Origin: Symsagittifera roscoffensis | Taxonomy: Eukaryota > Xenacoelomorpha > Acoela > Convolutidae | DNA length: 64,000 nucleotides | Assembly (NCBI RefSeq): GCF_963678635.1 | Contig: NC_087063.1 | Location: forward strand, 12,062,368-12,126,367 | Direction of reading: 5' to 3' | Shown here: positions 24,201 to 36,200 of the stretch, piece after piece | Numbering within the stretch: position 1 is the first letter of the stretch | How the letters are laid out: every line of letters starts with the position of its first letter | The notes under the pieces: model-generated | Seen by the model: the letters and a program-made list of their open reading frames with translations, nothing else | Told to the model about the DNA's origin: nothing | Database searches by the model: none | Position numbers and translations under genes: made by a program

Positions 24201-27200
24201 ATTCAAAGAAGAGTCTCAGTCAGGCGCGGATCTAGGATTTTCAAAAATTTAGTCGACATTTTTTACATTGACACCAATTTGATTTTCCGAGCTTTATTAA
24301 AACTCCAAAAATATCTCCGTTGCCAAAATGTGCTGCGCCTCAGGCGAATTGAAAAAAAAAACAATGCAATTATTGGGCTTATTTCTCTTTTTGGTAGCTT
24401 TTGACCAAAAATAATATTTTTGGTATTTGCTTCCCCTTCAAAGTTCCCTCTCCCAGCGCATCCACCTCCCAGTGGCACCTTTAGAAAAATTTGGGGTAAT
24501 CAAAAATAAAGATCAGCTAAAAAAAGGATGTCTCAAAGTATTACCAAAGGGGGAAATATTTGATTGGGCTGGGGATCGAATCCCTGAGGGAGTAAGGGGG
24601 TTGTTCAGCCCCCTTCCAATTCCGCTTCTGCCTGCCATGCAAGTGGCGAGTTATTCTGTGTCATAAACTGAATGTCAATGGACCAGCTGCAGAAACAGAA
24701 AAGCAGTTGATAAGGAGCAGATTCTTTTCTTCGACAAAAATTATCTCATATTTGCGTAGTGTGTTACTTCAATGCTATTTTTTTCCCAACCTGCAACGCA
24801 AATGTTAATGCTTTTTTCGCTTGGTGGCATGTTTGCAACAGGCACAATTGGGAATTTAATAGGCTGTGCTTTGACGTTCAATTTGTAATAATTTAACACA
24901 GTTGGTGCTTTTTTAATTCTTCAATTGAGCTGAAAAAGCTATTTGTTTCATACAGCAGTACAAAAATAAAAACTCGATTTCGAAAATTTTCCAACTCAAT
25001 AAACTTTGCGAAATTATTTTGGTTGCATTTAGTATCCTTTTTGTGGCATTAATCTGTGCCTACTTACTCTGAGCCTACTACATCTGCGATTAGGAAGGGT
25101 ATAGCAACCGGGTACTTTTCTTTTTCCCGTAAATATTTTCATTTACAGAAATCATCTGGACTCATCTCCTGGTAGTACCTGGTGGTTTTGCCGGCTTAGT
25201 TGCCACATATTAGAACCGTTTTTTTTCTCTGTACGCAATTTTTCTTCTAGTTGGTTTTAGTGTTTCGATTTAATCCTGCAATTTTTTTTTTTTGTGCCTC
25301 GTTTTTCTTTTTTTTTTTGTTTTAAAAACTTTATTCGGCCCAAATTATTTTGGCTTATTTTTATCCAAATTTGTCGGCTCAGTTGCCGCTTGATGAATGT
25401 TTTCGAATTTTCTTTCCATAAACGCCGTCGATTGGGTGTCTGGACGTGTTTTCCGCAAGTATAATATCATTTCAGGCAACATTTTGAAGCTTCCTTAGTG
25501 TTTTTTATTTCGAAATTTTTCATTGTTTTGGATTTAGTGTCTTTGCTTTCCTGTCTGCTAGCTTGCAATGCTATTTTGTGAGGTATCGCAAGTGATGCAA
25601 AGCTCCGCTTCGCCTCTGTGTTAAAATATTAAATGTAATAACTGTGTTTTCCCGAAGAAATGCCACCTCTTGTTTTGATTCAGTCTGCTTAAAAGTAAGT
25701 ATTTTTGAGGATATACTATTTTTCTTTTGACCACTCTCTAAAGAGTGCGTTGGATGTATGGCGTAGGGTCATTTTTTAGTCAATTTTAAAACCTCTAAGA
25801 AACTTCACAGTCTTCAACTGTGGTATCATGCTGGTATCGTGAATCGGAGTCTAAAAAGATTTTTACACATGTGAGCTAGCAATGTAGTGTTGTTTAATGA
25901 ACTCCAACTCGTGTTCATTTGGTGGCAGTTTTGCTGAGCCTTGGCAACTAAATACCATCTGTTGTACCTGGTATATTGATTGCTAGTGTTTGATTTTGTC
26001 AAGCGACTATGGCGCAGATGCGAGGACATTAATATTCAACTAGCCGAGTGTTTGAATCTGACACCAGCGAAGAGCTTTGTTTTTCTTGTTTGTAGTTTTT
26101 CTTTTTAAATATTTTTGAAGCTAGTTTTCGCCTTTTGTTTGCGAAGCGCAGCTTTGCCTTTTTTTCGTAGTTGAGAAAAACTGGTTTGACTATTTTTGCA
26201 CTTCAGACAGAATGTCAACTGATTTTCAGATTGGGTTTTACTTCCTCAACGGCACGATTTTCGTTTCACTTTAGCTCATTTCATCTATTTGGAGCTTACT
26301 ATGAACCCACTACTGTTGCTCTTAGAAATGATGGAAACTTTGAAGAAAAATCAGAATCTGCTTTTATTTGCAATGCAAGCAGGTATTTGCACAGAAAGCA
26401 GGCTTAAAATTTTTCTAAGTTTGCGCACACTCAAATTGATTTTTTTGCGGTTTGAATTTTGAGTTCTCATTAGTTCAAGTCTATTTCAGGTGCTAAAAGC
26501 ATGTCATATTACTTTTTCCAATAACGAATGCAAATTGCGCGAGAAAACGTGAATGCTTTTCAGTTTCGAAAGTGCTCTTTAGTTTTAATTATTACAAGCG
26601 GAAAAAAATTAACGAGCGGCCCAAATTTTCTTTAATTTGGTAGGTTTTGCGAAAGAAAAGTTTCAACATAAATAAAACTCAAAGAGTTTTGACGCTATCT
26701 TTTTTTTGAAAGTTGATGAAAAAAATCATATCATTTTTTTTTTCGGTTTTCTTGTTCTTTGTCGTTTTTTTTCAACTTTCTCTTGACTATTTTTTAATTC
26801 GTGATAAGTGATTTATCAAAAAATGTTCGAATGAAATGAGCTTGTAGATTTTGGTGATCAAAATTTTGGCAAATTACTGTTGAATTTTCTATTTTTTTGA
26901 GAATTTAAACCATTCAATCAAACAATTAATGTTAATCGGTGAAAAGGTAGCCTTCTGGATCTCTTTCTTAGTTTTTTGAGAAAATTATGAGAAAGGAAAG
27001 ACACATATAGTTCTGAGCTTCTTTATTTGTCTGGTAGTGATAATTAAAATGACCAGAAAGCATTTTATATTACCGCAACGTGTCTAACAGTTTAAGTTAT
27101 TTTTAAAAACTTGCTTTTTTGATCATTTTGATTGAGGATGGTGGACTTTAGGATAATTGAAAGATCCGAAATTTGGACGGCTGTTGTGTCGGTTTTGTGC

Positions 27201-30200
27201 AGTTCAAGTTAAATTAACTTTAATTTCGCTGCTGCCCGAAACCAAAGTTGCATGATGGCATGTTACGATTTCCAAATTCATCTAAAACTATGTCGATTTC
27301 TTTCCCATTCCAGGTGCTATCTGTTTTCTTTGATAGAGGTCTTTTCAGAATTAATTAGAATGGAATACCAATAATTGCTTTGAACTCTTTGTAAACTTTT
27401 TGAATCCAAGTCTCAGCACTTATCCTTTTTGCTCCTCTCATATTATTTTGAAAACAATGACAATTTTCCTCCTCGTAATTTTTTCATACGAAAGGACGCG
27501 CACTATTCAATACCATTTTGAAATAATTTACAAGAGAATTGAATAAAATTTAAACCAAATAGATCGTTCATCAACCAGGCAAGCGGCAAAGTTTACTGAA
27601 TTTTTGTGACGAAATTAAATCAATAATTTCATGAATTTATCAGGCAGGTGATGGGAAATATTTAAGAGTTTCATTTCTTTGTTTCCACGTTCACTCAGCT
27701 TTCGATTCCTGCTTAAGAATGTTCGTTTTGATCGCCAGTGTTCTGTCTTTCTTGATGTTGAGAATCGTAACGCCGAAGTATCGCATAGCTGAATACTTCG
27801 AACAATCAGACAAAAATTTGAATCAGAGAGTTCTTATTTCCCACAGCATTGTTCGTTTTGGAATCGAATGTATCCTAACTTGCCATTACCATCCTCGATG
27901 TTTAAGTGCTTCGCTTCATGGAAAAGTTTGTTCAACTTATTCCGAAGATTTTAGAAACTTGGAGGAGTCGGAAGTCTTGAACTCACCTACTCACAAGTTG
28001 CTGTCAATGAACAAACTTGATTGCTTTTCGAACAGAGACTCAATTCTGTTTTCTGATGCAATACAAAATAATTGCGAATTAGCTGAAAAAGTTGTCCAGC
28101 CGATCCGTAACAAAAAATGGACTGAAATAAAGGAAGAAACGTGCATAGGAAATGTAATCGTAGCACGTGAACGAAATTCAACGTGCGGCTGGCCAAATTC
28201 TCTGGTGAGAAAGCTAAAAATTGAATACCTAAGAAGTTGTGAAGGAGATTTTTTGTCTGAGAGACAAAAAATGGGCTTTGAAACCCTTGAAAACGCACAA
28301 GGCAATTTGACTTCTGATGAAGCTCGAGATTTGTGTAGAAATGAAGGACTTGATCCTTTCACGTCACTTCACTGGTTCGCTTGTGACGGGTATTCAGGGC
28401 CCAAGCCTGAACTCGACTCTTCAGTTTGGTACTTCACGGGATTTAAAATGGATGAAGCATACTTTTGGGCAGATCCACTATATTCAGCTGGGGTGACAAT
28501 GGTATCCATAAATCATCCAGGCCTACATTGGAATGCTCACTTTCCAGTTTTCATGACTGGTGTTGCAACCTACTGCGTCACAATGAACAGCGAAGGAAAG
28601 CTTCAGAACCAACCTTGTTCAGCGGTACCAGCTGAATCAGCGGCAGCTATAATTTGTGACAATTATGAAGCGGAGGCTTCGGCAGCCGAGAATCCTCGTT
28701 AATTTCTCCGACTACTTCGAATACAAAAACAACAACTGGCCTTCTTAAAATATTGCGAACAATTATTTAAGTGTGAAGTTGTATTTGGAATTGTTTGCAT
28801 GGGCTTTTTTATGATACGTAAAAGCTAGGATTTTGAAATTGAATTGACAATTTTTGGTCTACGCACAAAAAAGGAAAAGAATGAGTTTCCACAGTAGTTG
28901 AAGAAATATGCGCCTAAAATTCTGAAATGGGCTAGTATAAAATTAAGCCTGTTTGAGTTGAAAAAGCCTGAAGCCGTTTGAGTTGAAAAACTTAAGAAAT
29001 TTATTTTAGAGCTACCATGGCATATGACTCGCGAGTAGCTCTAAAAATCGGAATCAGTTTTTCCAATAACATTATGGGTAAAGGCAGGGGAGGATTCAGG
29101 GGGGGGGGCGGACGCCCCCTCCTCAGGGATTCGACCCCCTGCCGACCCAAAGGATCCCCCCTTAGGTAGTTTTTAAGAAATCCAGTTTTGGCCGACCAAC
29201 GCTAAAATTTTTCTAAAAGCGCCTTTGGCGCCAATATATACTAATTTTGAGGGGGGAGCGCGCGCCGAAAAAAACGCGACTTTTTTCGTCAAAATTTTTC
29301 AAAAAGTCAAAATTTTTTAAAACTGCCTTTTTTGCACTGCTTTTTCAAAATTTTACCTGCGACGCTAAACTTTGGCCAAAACAGGGACTAAACCGAGCTT
29401 AAGGAGAGCTCGAAAAATCAATTCGGTCGACCAAAAAAAAGGCCGACAAAATTTCGAAAATTTTTTGAAAATCCGCCCCCCCCCCCCCCTCGAGAAAATC
29501 CTAGATCCACCCCTGGGTAAAGGTATGATTTCCTATAGCATTAAAATGCGCTTGATCGCTAGAGTTGACATTGAAAGATCATAAGTTTATCTGATTTTGG
29601 GCTATTTTTGTAGAGGATTTATACAAAGATGCCCCAATCTTGAAACTATTTGTTTTTGGCATCTCCTATAAATGCATATATTTTATCCTAGACAGAAATT
29701 CTTGGTCTTTATAAGGAAATGCTTGTATAAAGAAATTGGAATAACGCATGAAATTTTTCTTAATAGACTTTGAAATGCTCTTCAAAAAGTATATGGAGAT
29801 TTCTTTGTGGCGAATACCTGAAAAATGAGTTATTTATGTGTTTTTTGTTTTACTTGTAGTTGCTTTCTCTGATGTTTTTTTGAAATTAAAGCTTTGTCTA
29901 AGTGATTGGCTACCGTGACTTCTAAAAATGTACATTCGCCTCGGTGTCTAATTCTAAGGGAATTGTAAACAGTTTACTAGACTTTTCAAGGTAATTAACT
30001 TTTTTTTCAATGGTTTCGTCTCCTGAATTCTGGACTCATTCATCTAGCGGGTCTTTTTGTTGCAGCATACTTATTTAGAGCATGGTAACATTTTAAATAT
30101 CCGGCCGAATCAAAATTTTCTATTTATGGTGGTTTTAGTTTTACGAAATCGGTTTGTAAGTTCTAAGGGGAAATTTTTTAATTTGCTTAGAGTTTTTGTC

Positions 30201-33200
30201 TAGGCATGTTTTTTTAAATACCTTCAATCATTTTGGTAGATCTAGTTGTGTGCATACTTGTAAGATATCGGTTTTATTTTTCTGATTGTTTTTCGGACTT
30301 ATGAGTGTCAATTTAGCTCTCGGTTCATATTCCGAATTAAGTTTACCCCCTTGCAATCAGTGTATATATGCATATATATACTCTCGTGGATAATATTTGG
30401 GCAGTGCATGTATTTTTACTCAGATTTTGTTGAACAAAATTGGTTAACTCTCAGCTAATTGGCTGTCGGCTATAAATATGTCGCCATATTTACCTAAATT
30501 TTGATTCCTACAAAATTATATTTTTATTTATCAGATCGATGAAATTTTGAACTCCCGAAAAACTTAATCTATTATATATTTAAATGCGGGCTTCACTATC
30601 TCGCCATGTTTAAGCTTTTTCAACGTATTATTTTTGCATGTTTAAGCTATATCGTATATTGCAATGGTTAAGAATTTTTTTTCGATTTTCCAATTTGATT
30701 TTAGTGGTTATTTTACCGAGTTTAAGTTAAGCAGCCCAATATCGAATTAGGGGTTGCGAATTTGGCCTCCAATTTTAAATGCCTGAAACATTTTAGTTAA
30801 CGAGATAAGACGAGTTTTGAGATTTTTTCAAAAATTTTCAGAAATTTCAAATAACAAAATAATTTACAAAACTTGAAGTTCCCAACCCTGTAGTTGGGTG
30901 CTGTCGGAGTACTCTAAGGAGTTACAAATCTTGCCTCCAAATATGACTGTTCAAATCCTTGTAGTTTTCGAGATATGACGTTTTTTGTGATTTTTTCAAA
31001 AAATTTTCAGAAAACTTATATTAATTTTTTTTGCAAAATCTGAAAGTCCCAACCCTGTAGTTGGGTCCTGTCAGAGTTATCTCAAAGATTGCGAATCTTG
31101 CCTCCAAATATGACTGCTCAAGTGTAGTTTTCGAGATATGACGTTTTTTGTGATTTTTTCAAAATTTTTCTGAAAACTTAAATTATTATTAGTTTTTAAA
31201 AATCTGAAATTCCCAATCCTGTAGTTAGGTGCTGTCGGAGGACTCTAAGGAGTTACAAATCTTGCCTCCAAATATGACTGTTCAAATCCTTGTAGTTTTC
31301 GAGATATTACGTTTTTTGTGATTTTTTCAAAATTTTACAGAAAACTTGAATTATTTTTTTTCTTTAAAAATCTGAAATTCCCAACCCTGTAGTTAGGTCC
31401 TGTCAGAGTACTCTCAACGATTGCAAATCTTGCCTCCAAATATGACTGCTCAATTCTTTGAGGTTTTCGAGATATGACGTTTTTTGCGGTTTTTCCAAAG
31501 TTTTTCAGAAAACTTGAATTATTTCTATTCTTTAAAAATCTGAAATTCCCAACCCTGTAGTTAGGTCCTGTCAAAGTACTCTCAAGGATTGCGAATCTCG
31601 CCTCCAAATATCACTGCTCAATTCTTTGTAGCTTTTGAGATGTGCCGTTTTTTGTGATTTTTTTCAAAATTTTCAGAAAGTTTAAATTAATTATTTTTCA
31701 AAATTTGAAAATCCCAACTCTATAGTTCGGTGTTGTCAGGGTACTCTAAAAAGTTGCAAATCTTGCCACATGCGATTGCTAAACGCGACTGCTAAAATGC
31801 TTTGAGTTTCCGAGATGTGACGTTTTTCGATTTTTTTAAAATTTCTCAAAGAACTTATCTACAAAGAAATTCAAAAAATTTTGAAACTACTAACTTGATG
31901 AAGATACAATCTTATTGTCAGCGTACACCCAGGCGTCTCAAATCTTGCCTCTTAATATGAATGCTCAAACCCTTTTAGTTTCCGAGAAAAGACGTTTTTT
32001 TTTTTCAATTTTTTTTCGGGAATCTCAGGTTTAAAAAATTCACAAAATTTTGGATTCCTAACCCTATAGTAGGGTGCTCTCAGGGAGTCTCAGTGGTTGC
32101 AAATCTGGCTTCCAAATTTCTCCAGAGGCCCATTAAGTTTTCGAAATGAGGCTTTTAAAATGGGAATTTAAAAAATACCAACCCTGTAATTGGGTGCAGT
32201 CAGAGTACACTAAAAGTTTGCAGATGTTGTTTCCAATTTATGCGGTTTTTTTCATGAGTTGTAGAAAAATTTCCAAGCACCGAAGGTGCGTTAATTGCTA
32301 GTTAGATTTAAATTTGAAAAATTTTTGGCTTTTTTGTTTTTTTTCTTGTTATTTCTTCAACGGGTTACAACGTTCGAAGTCTTCCTTGATAGTTCTTGAG
32401 TGTCTTACTGTTTTACTCCTATAAGTGTAGTTCCGCAAACTGTGCAAAGCGCAACGTTGCCTCGGTGTAATAAGTTTCGTTTTCGTTGAAGCCTAGCCAA
32501 TAGATTAGATCTTTGCTCTTTCGTTCATGCTCAATATTTAAGAAATAAATAAACGATACCGTACTAGTGAAACACAATAGAGAAGAGTCCGTACTAGTGA
32601 AACACAATACAAACAGATGCAAGATAGGGAGAAACGGAATAGTAAACGATCAATTAATTGAAAACAAGGATAGCCAGTGGCTGTGCACTTGGCACAGATT
32701 ATTTTGACCACATTCATAAAAAATTAAAAAGGATATCTTTTTTGGTTAATTTAATTGTTTTCAGTGACAGCCTCGGATTTGAAATATTTGAGTCTCTTTT
32801 TACTTTTTCTAACTATCATCAATAAACGGGGCTCGCTCCCATACGACAGTAGCACCTTAGCATGATCTCCAGATTTTTCCCAGGCCACGCCGTCTGTTTT
32901 AATAAAGCCGTCTTGGCAAAAAGGCAGACTAAAAAAGTTTTACCAACTTTATTGAACATGCTTAAGCAAGAAAACTTTTGGCAGGATATTTGTCACCATA
33001 TTTCCGCTTGCTGTTATGCTTTCTTTATTCCAACCCTCAATGAAATATAGAAATTTGCACAAGAAAGAGTCATAATGTAAGTTTGAACCCGTCCCACCCA
33101 ATTTTAAATGTGTATAAAAAGATCATGACAAAACTGCTAGAAAGACAAAGAAAAAATTGGCGAGAAATTGTCTAGACGTTTAGTGATCATACGTCGTCCG

Positions 33201-36200
33201 GTAAGGTCTAGTAAATGGTCCGCTCGTTGAATGGAAGTAAGTCTGTAGTAGGAAGATCACCAAATATTTTCACGACAAAAGTTTTCTCGAATGGAGACAT
33301 TGCAAATGCCTTTAACGTTCAGTATACTAGTTCAAGAGTCTACAGTAGTGATAAAACTCAGTCAACAACCTTAAAAAGAACATTCAAGCTTAGCCTCGAG
33401 TTCAAATACGTTGAAAACAGCGAACTGAATAAGAGCAAGAAAGTCCGCAAAATCTTTAGGACCAGATAGTTTCTGTACACTCTATCTAAAACAAATTAGT
33501 CCATTAGCAATAGCATTAATTATAATGATTTTTAACCTTTCTCTTTCATTAAATATAGTTCCTTAAATTTGGAAAAAATTAAAGTGATACCCCTCCCGAA
33601 GCCAAAAAAAATCTCAAATTGTCGGACCGCCGTGCCAAATGCCAGCTGTTAAATTTTCCGACCAAAAAGCTCTCGACCAAATTCCTCGCCTAACCAAGTT
33701 CCTATCCAATCCCGATATGAAAGTTCTAGCCTAACTAAGACTCACCAAAAGTTCTCGACATGGTGAGCCTTTGTAACCTCCTGGATCTTCATTATAGCAC
33801 CAGCATGCCAGGAAGCCTAATTTGTGTTTCGAGGTACTGTCAGAGACGTGATTTGGGCTACTTGAAACTTTTTGCATTTTTTCAGTTTTGTTAATAAATG
33901 CAATAAAATCGTAGATTTCTTGACAGTTTTAGAATGAAAAATAAAAAATTTTCGTGTGTTTGTTAAGAACTTTGTTTGTTTACCTTGGATGCCAAAGAAG
34001 TGTTGTTCAGAACCTTGTAGTAAAACTTTGGTTGACTTTGCTTTAAATTTATAGCGTTTGGTTCACTTTTTTTGTGGACCTAGCTTCCATGTCTTTTTCG
34101 GGTGGAAATTTTCCTGTGCAATGCTTTTTTTTCAGAATTGCTTCTTTAAAATTACTTTGGTCGAAGAATTCTGTACCATGTGCACAGCAACCGGATACTC
34201 TTGTAGGTGCATACTACACCAGCGGATTTAGGGTGTAGTATCACACCCTAGTGTGTAGTATTACGCCCCCCCCCCCCTCAGGGATTCGACCGTATGCCGA
34301 CCCAAAGGGTCCGTCATCCCTTTGTACTAATTTGTGAAATCCATTTTGCTGACGGACCCTAAAAATTTTTGGACCCTGAAAATCAATTTAGTCAACCTAA
34401 AAAAAGCTCAACAAAAATTTTTGAAAATCCGCTACCCTTCCCCCCCTCAAGAAGAGAAAATCCTAGATCCACCCCTGGAATACTATCTGCTGTATGATCA
34501 TGTCGGTAGTTACCCGTTAGCCATGATGTGATTTTTTTTCTCTGACCGTCAGCTTAAACTGCATTATTTGCATCAGGCCTATTTGACAAACTGAATGACA
34601 TGAACTTGAAGCTCGAGGACATCCAGAAGTCCCTGGACATGTACCTGGAGACTAAGAGACAGACATTCCCGAGGTTCTACTTCCTGTCCAATGACGACCT
34701 GCTGGAGATCCTGGGCCAGAGTAGGAACCCAGAGGCAGTCCAACCCCACCTGAAGAAATGCTTCGACAACATCGTCAAACTGCGCATGCAAAAGGCAGTT
34801 GGACTTTCCAACAAACTCGAGGTACTTTTTTTATGTGAGATACGAAGAAAGTGTTATTGATGAGGGACAGATTTTTGTTTGACTAGAGGGTAAATTTTGT
34901 TTGGATATATAATTAAACTATCAAATCCATTTGCAAGTTCAAATAATTTTTTCCGAATAAGTCGTTTAGTTCTCAGCTTGAGATCATCGAAGTTTTCATT
35001 TTTGAGAAAAAATAAATAGTCGTACTTGTAGCTGATTGATTTAATAACGTGACTGTTATCGTCATCATCGCAATCATCGTTTGTCGCAATGCGTTAACTT
35101 GTAGTTCCATGCTTGATTCAGATTCTGACAAGTCTATGACATTGGCAGAAAACTAAGCTGAGAACTGTAGGATTTTCTTGTGAAGTAAATCATTTTTTTC
35201 ATTAAAAGGGTACTGGAATGTTCTCTGCCGATGGAGAGCTGGTCGAGTTCACTCAAGGTCAAAACAAGACCCTGGACGGCGCAGTCGAAAACTGGCTCTG
35301 TGAGGTCGAAAAATCGATGCGAGCAACTCTCAAAGAGTCTCTTAAAAACACCCGTGCTGCTCTCAAAAAGAGTATGACCAAAAGAGACAAATGGTGCAAG
35401 GATTGGCCAGGCCAAATGTTGATTTCTGCTTCTCAAATTCAATGGACCCAAGATTGTACTAGGGCTCTCACTTTGACTAAAGAAAGAGGCAACAAAAAAG
35501 CGCTCAAGTCTTTGAAACGAAAACAAACAACTATGCTTGACAAGTTCTCGGAAGCCATCCGAACGAATTTACCGAAGTTAATGCGACTGAAAATTGTGGC
35601 TCTTGTAACTGTTGAAGTTCACGCGCGAGATGTGATCGAAAAGTTGATCAAGTCTGGTTGCAATGACGTCACAGCTTTTGATTGGCTGATGCAGTTGAGG
35701 TTGTATTGGGACAAGGAGATAGACGACTGTGTTGTTAGACAGACCAGTACACAGTTCCAGTATGGCTACGAATACCTTGGCAACTCTGGAAGACTCGTCA
35801 TTACCCCTCTAACTGATAGGCAAGTTCATCAAAAACAAGTTTATTTGAAATACTCTTCCTTTCAGTAGACAAAAGATCGTTAGAAAAAAAAATTCGTTAC
35901 AAAAAAGTAGTAGGTTTTTTCGCCTTTCAATGAGGATTGAAAAGTCTCTTCGAAGTCTTGTTCTATATGATTTTATCAAAATTGTTCAATTGTTAATACT
36001 AAAATCCAAATACCCTTTTGACTGTGCCGCAGAATCTTTTGACTGTGCCGTTCAACCCCACTCATATAACTGCATTTTTTCCGTTCCAGGTGCTACATGA
36101 CATTGACTACAGCACTCCATTTGCACAGAGGAGGAAGTCCGAAGGGTCCTGCGGGAACAGGAAAGACAGAGACTGTTAAGGACTTGGGCAAGGCATTGGG

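Larger units (their letters stand above)
23106..34576. other. DNAH2 intron 24 (11.5 kb)
   Basis: The largest intron apart from the one with the LTR element. It holds a 72-bp tandem array (23382-23660), a 189-bp duplication (23959-24336), an R2 copy (25088-25628), a tRNA-like head (26008-26066), the nested PAN/lectin gene (27719-28702), two hAT-type MITEs (29085-29515 and 34217-34477), a 167-bp satellite-like array (30760-32240) and a LINE relic (33130-33620). I recognised nothing in 24620-25080, 26400-27650, 29530-29950 or 33620-34200. Confidence 0.6.

Noticed and set aside
26171-26407. 78-codon frame in intron 24
   Set aside because: No domain pattern, low complexity and no flanking splice or promoter signals.
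33215-33469. Independent 84-codon gene
   Set aside because: Its sequence is the linker region of a LINE reverse transcriptase and continues in another frame, so it is part of the relic.
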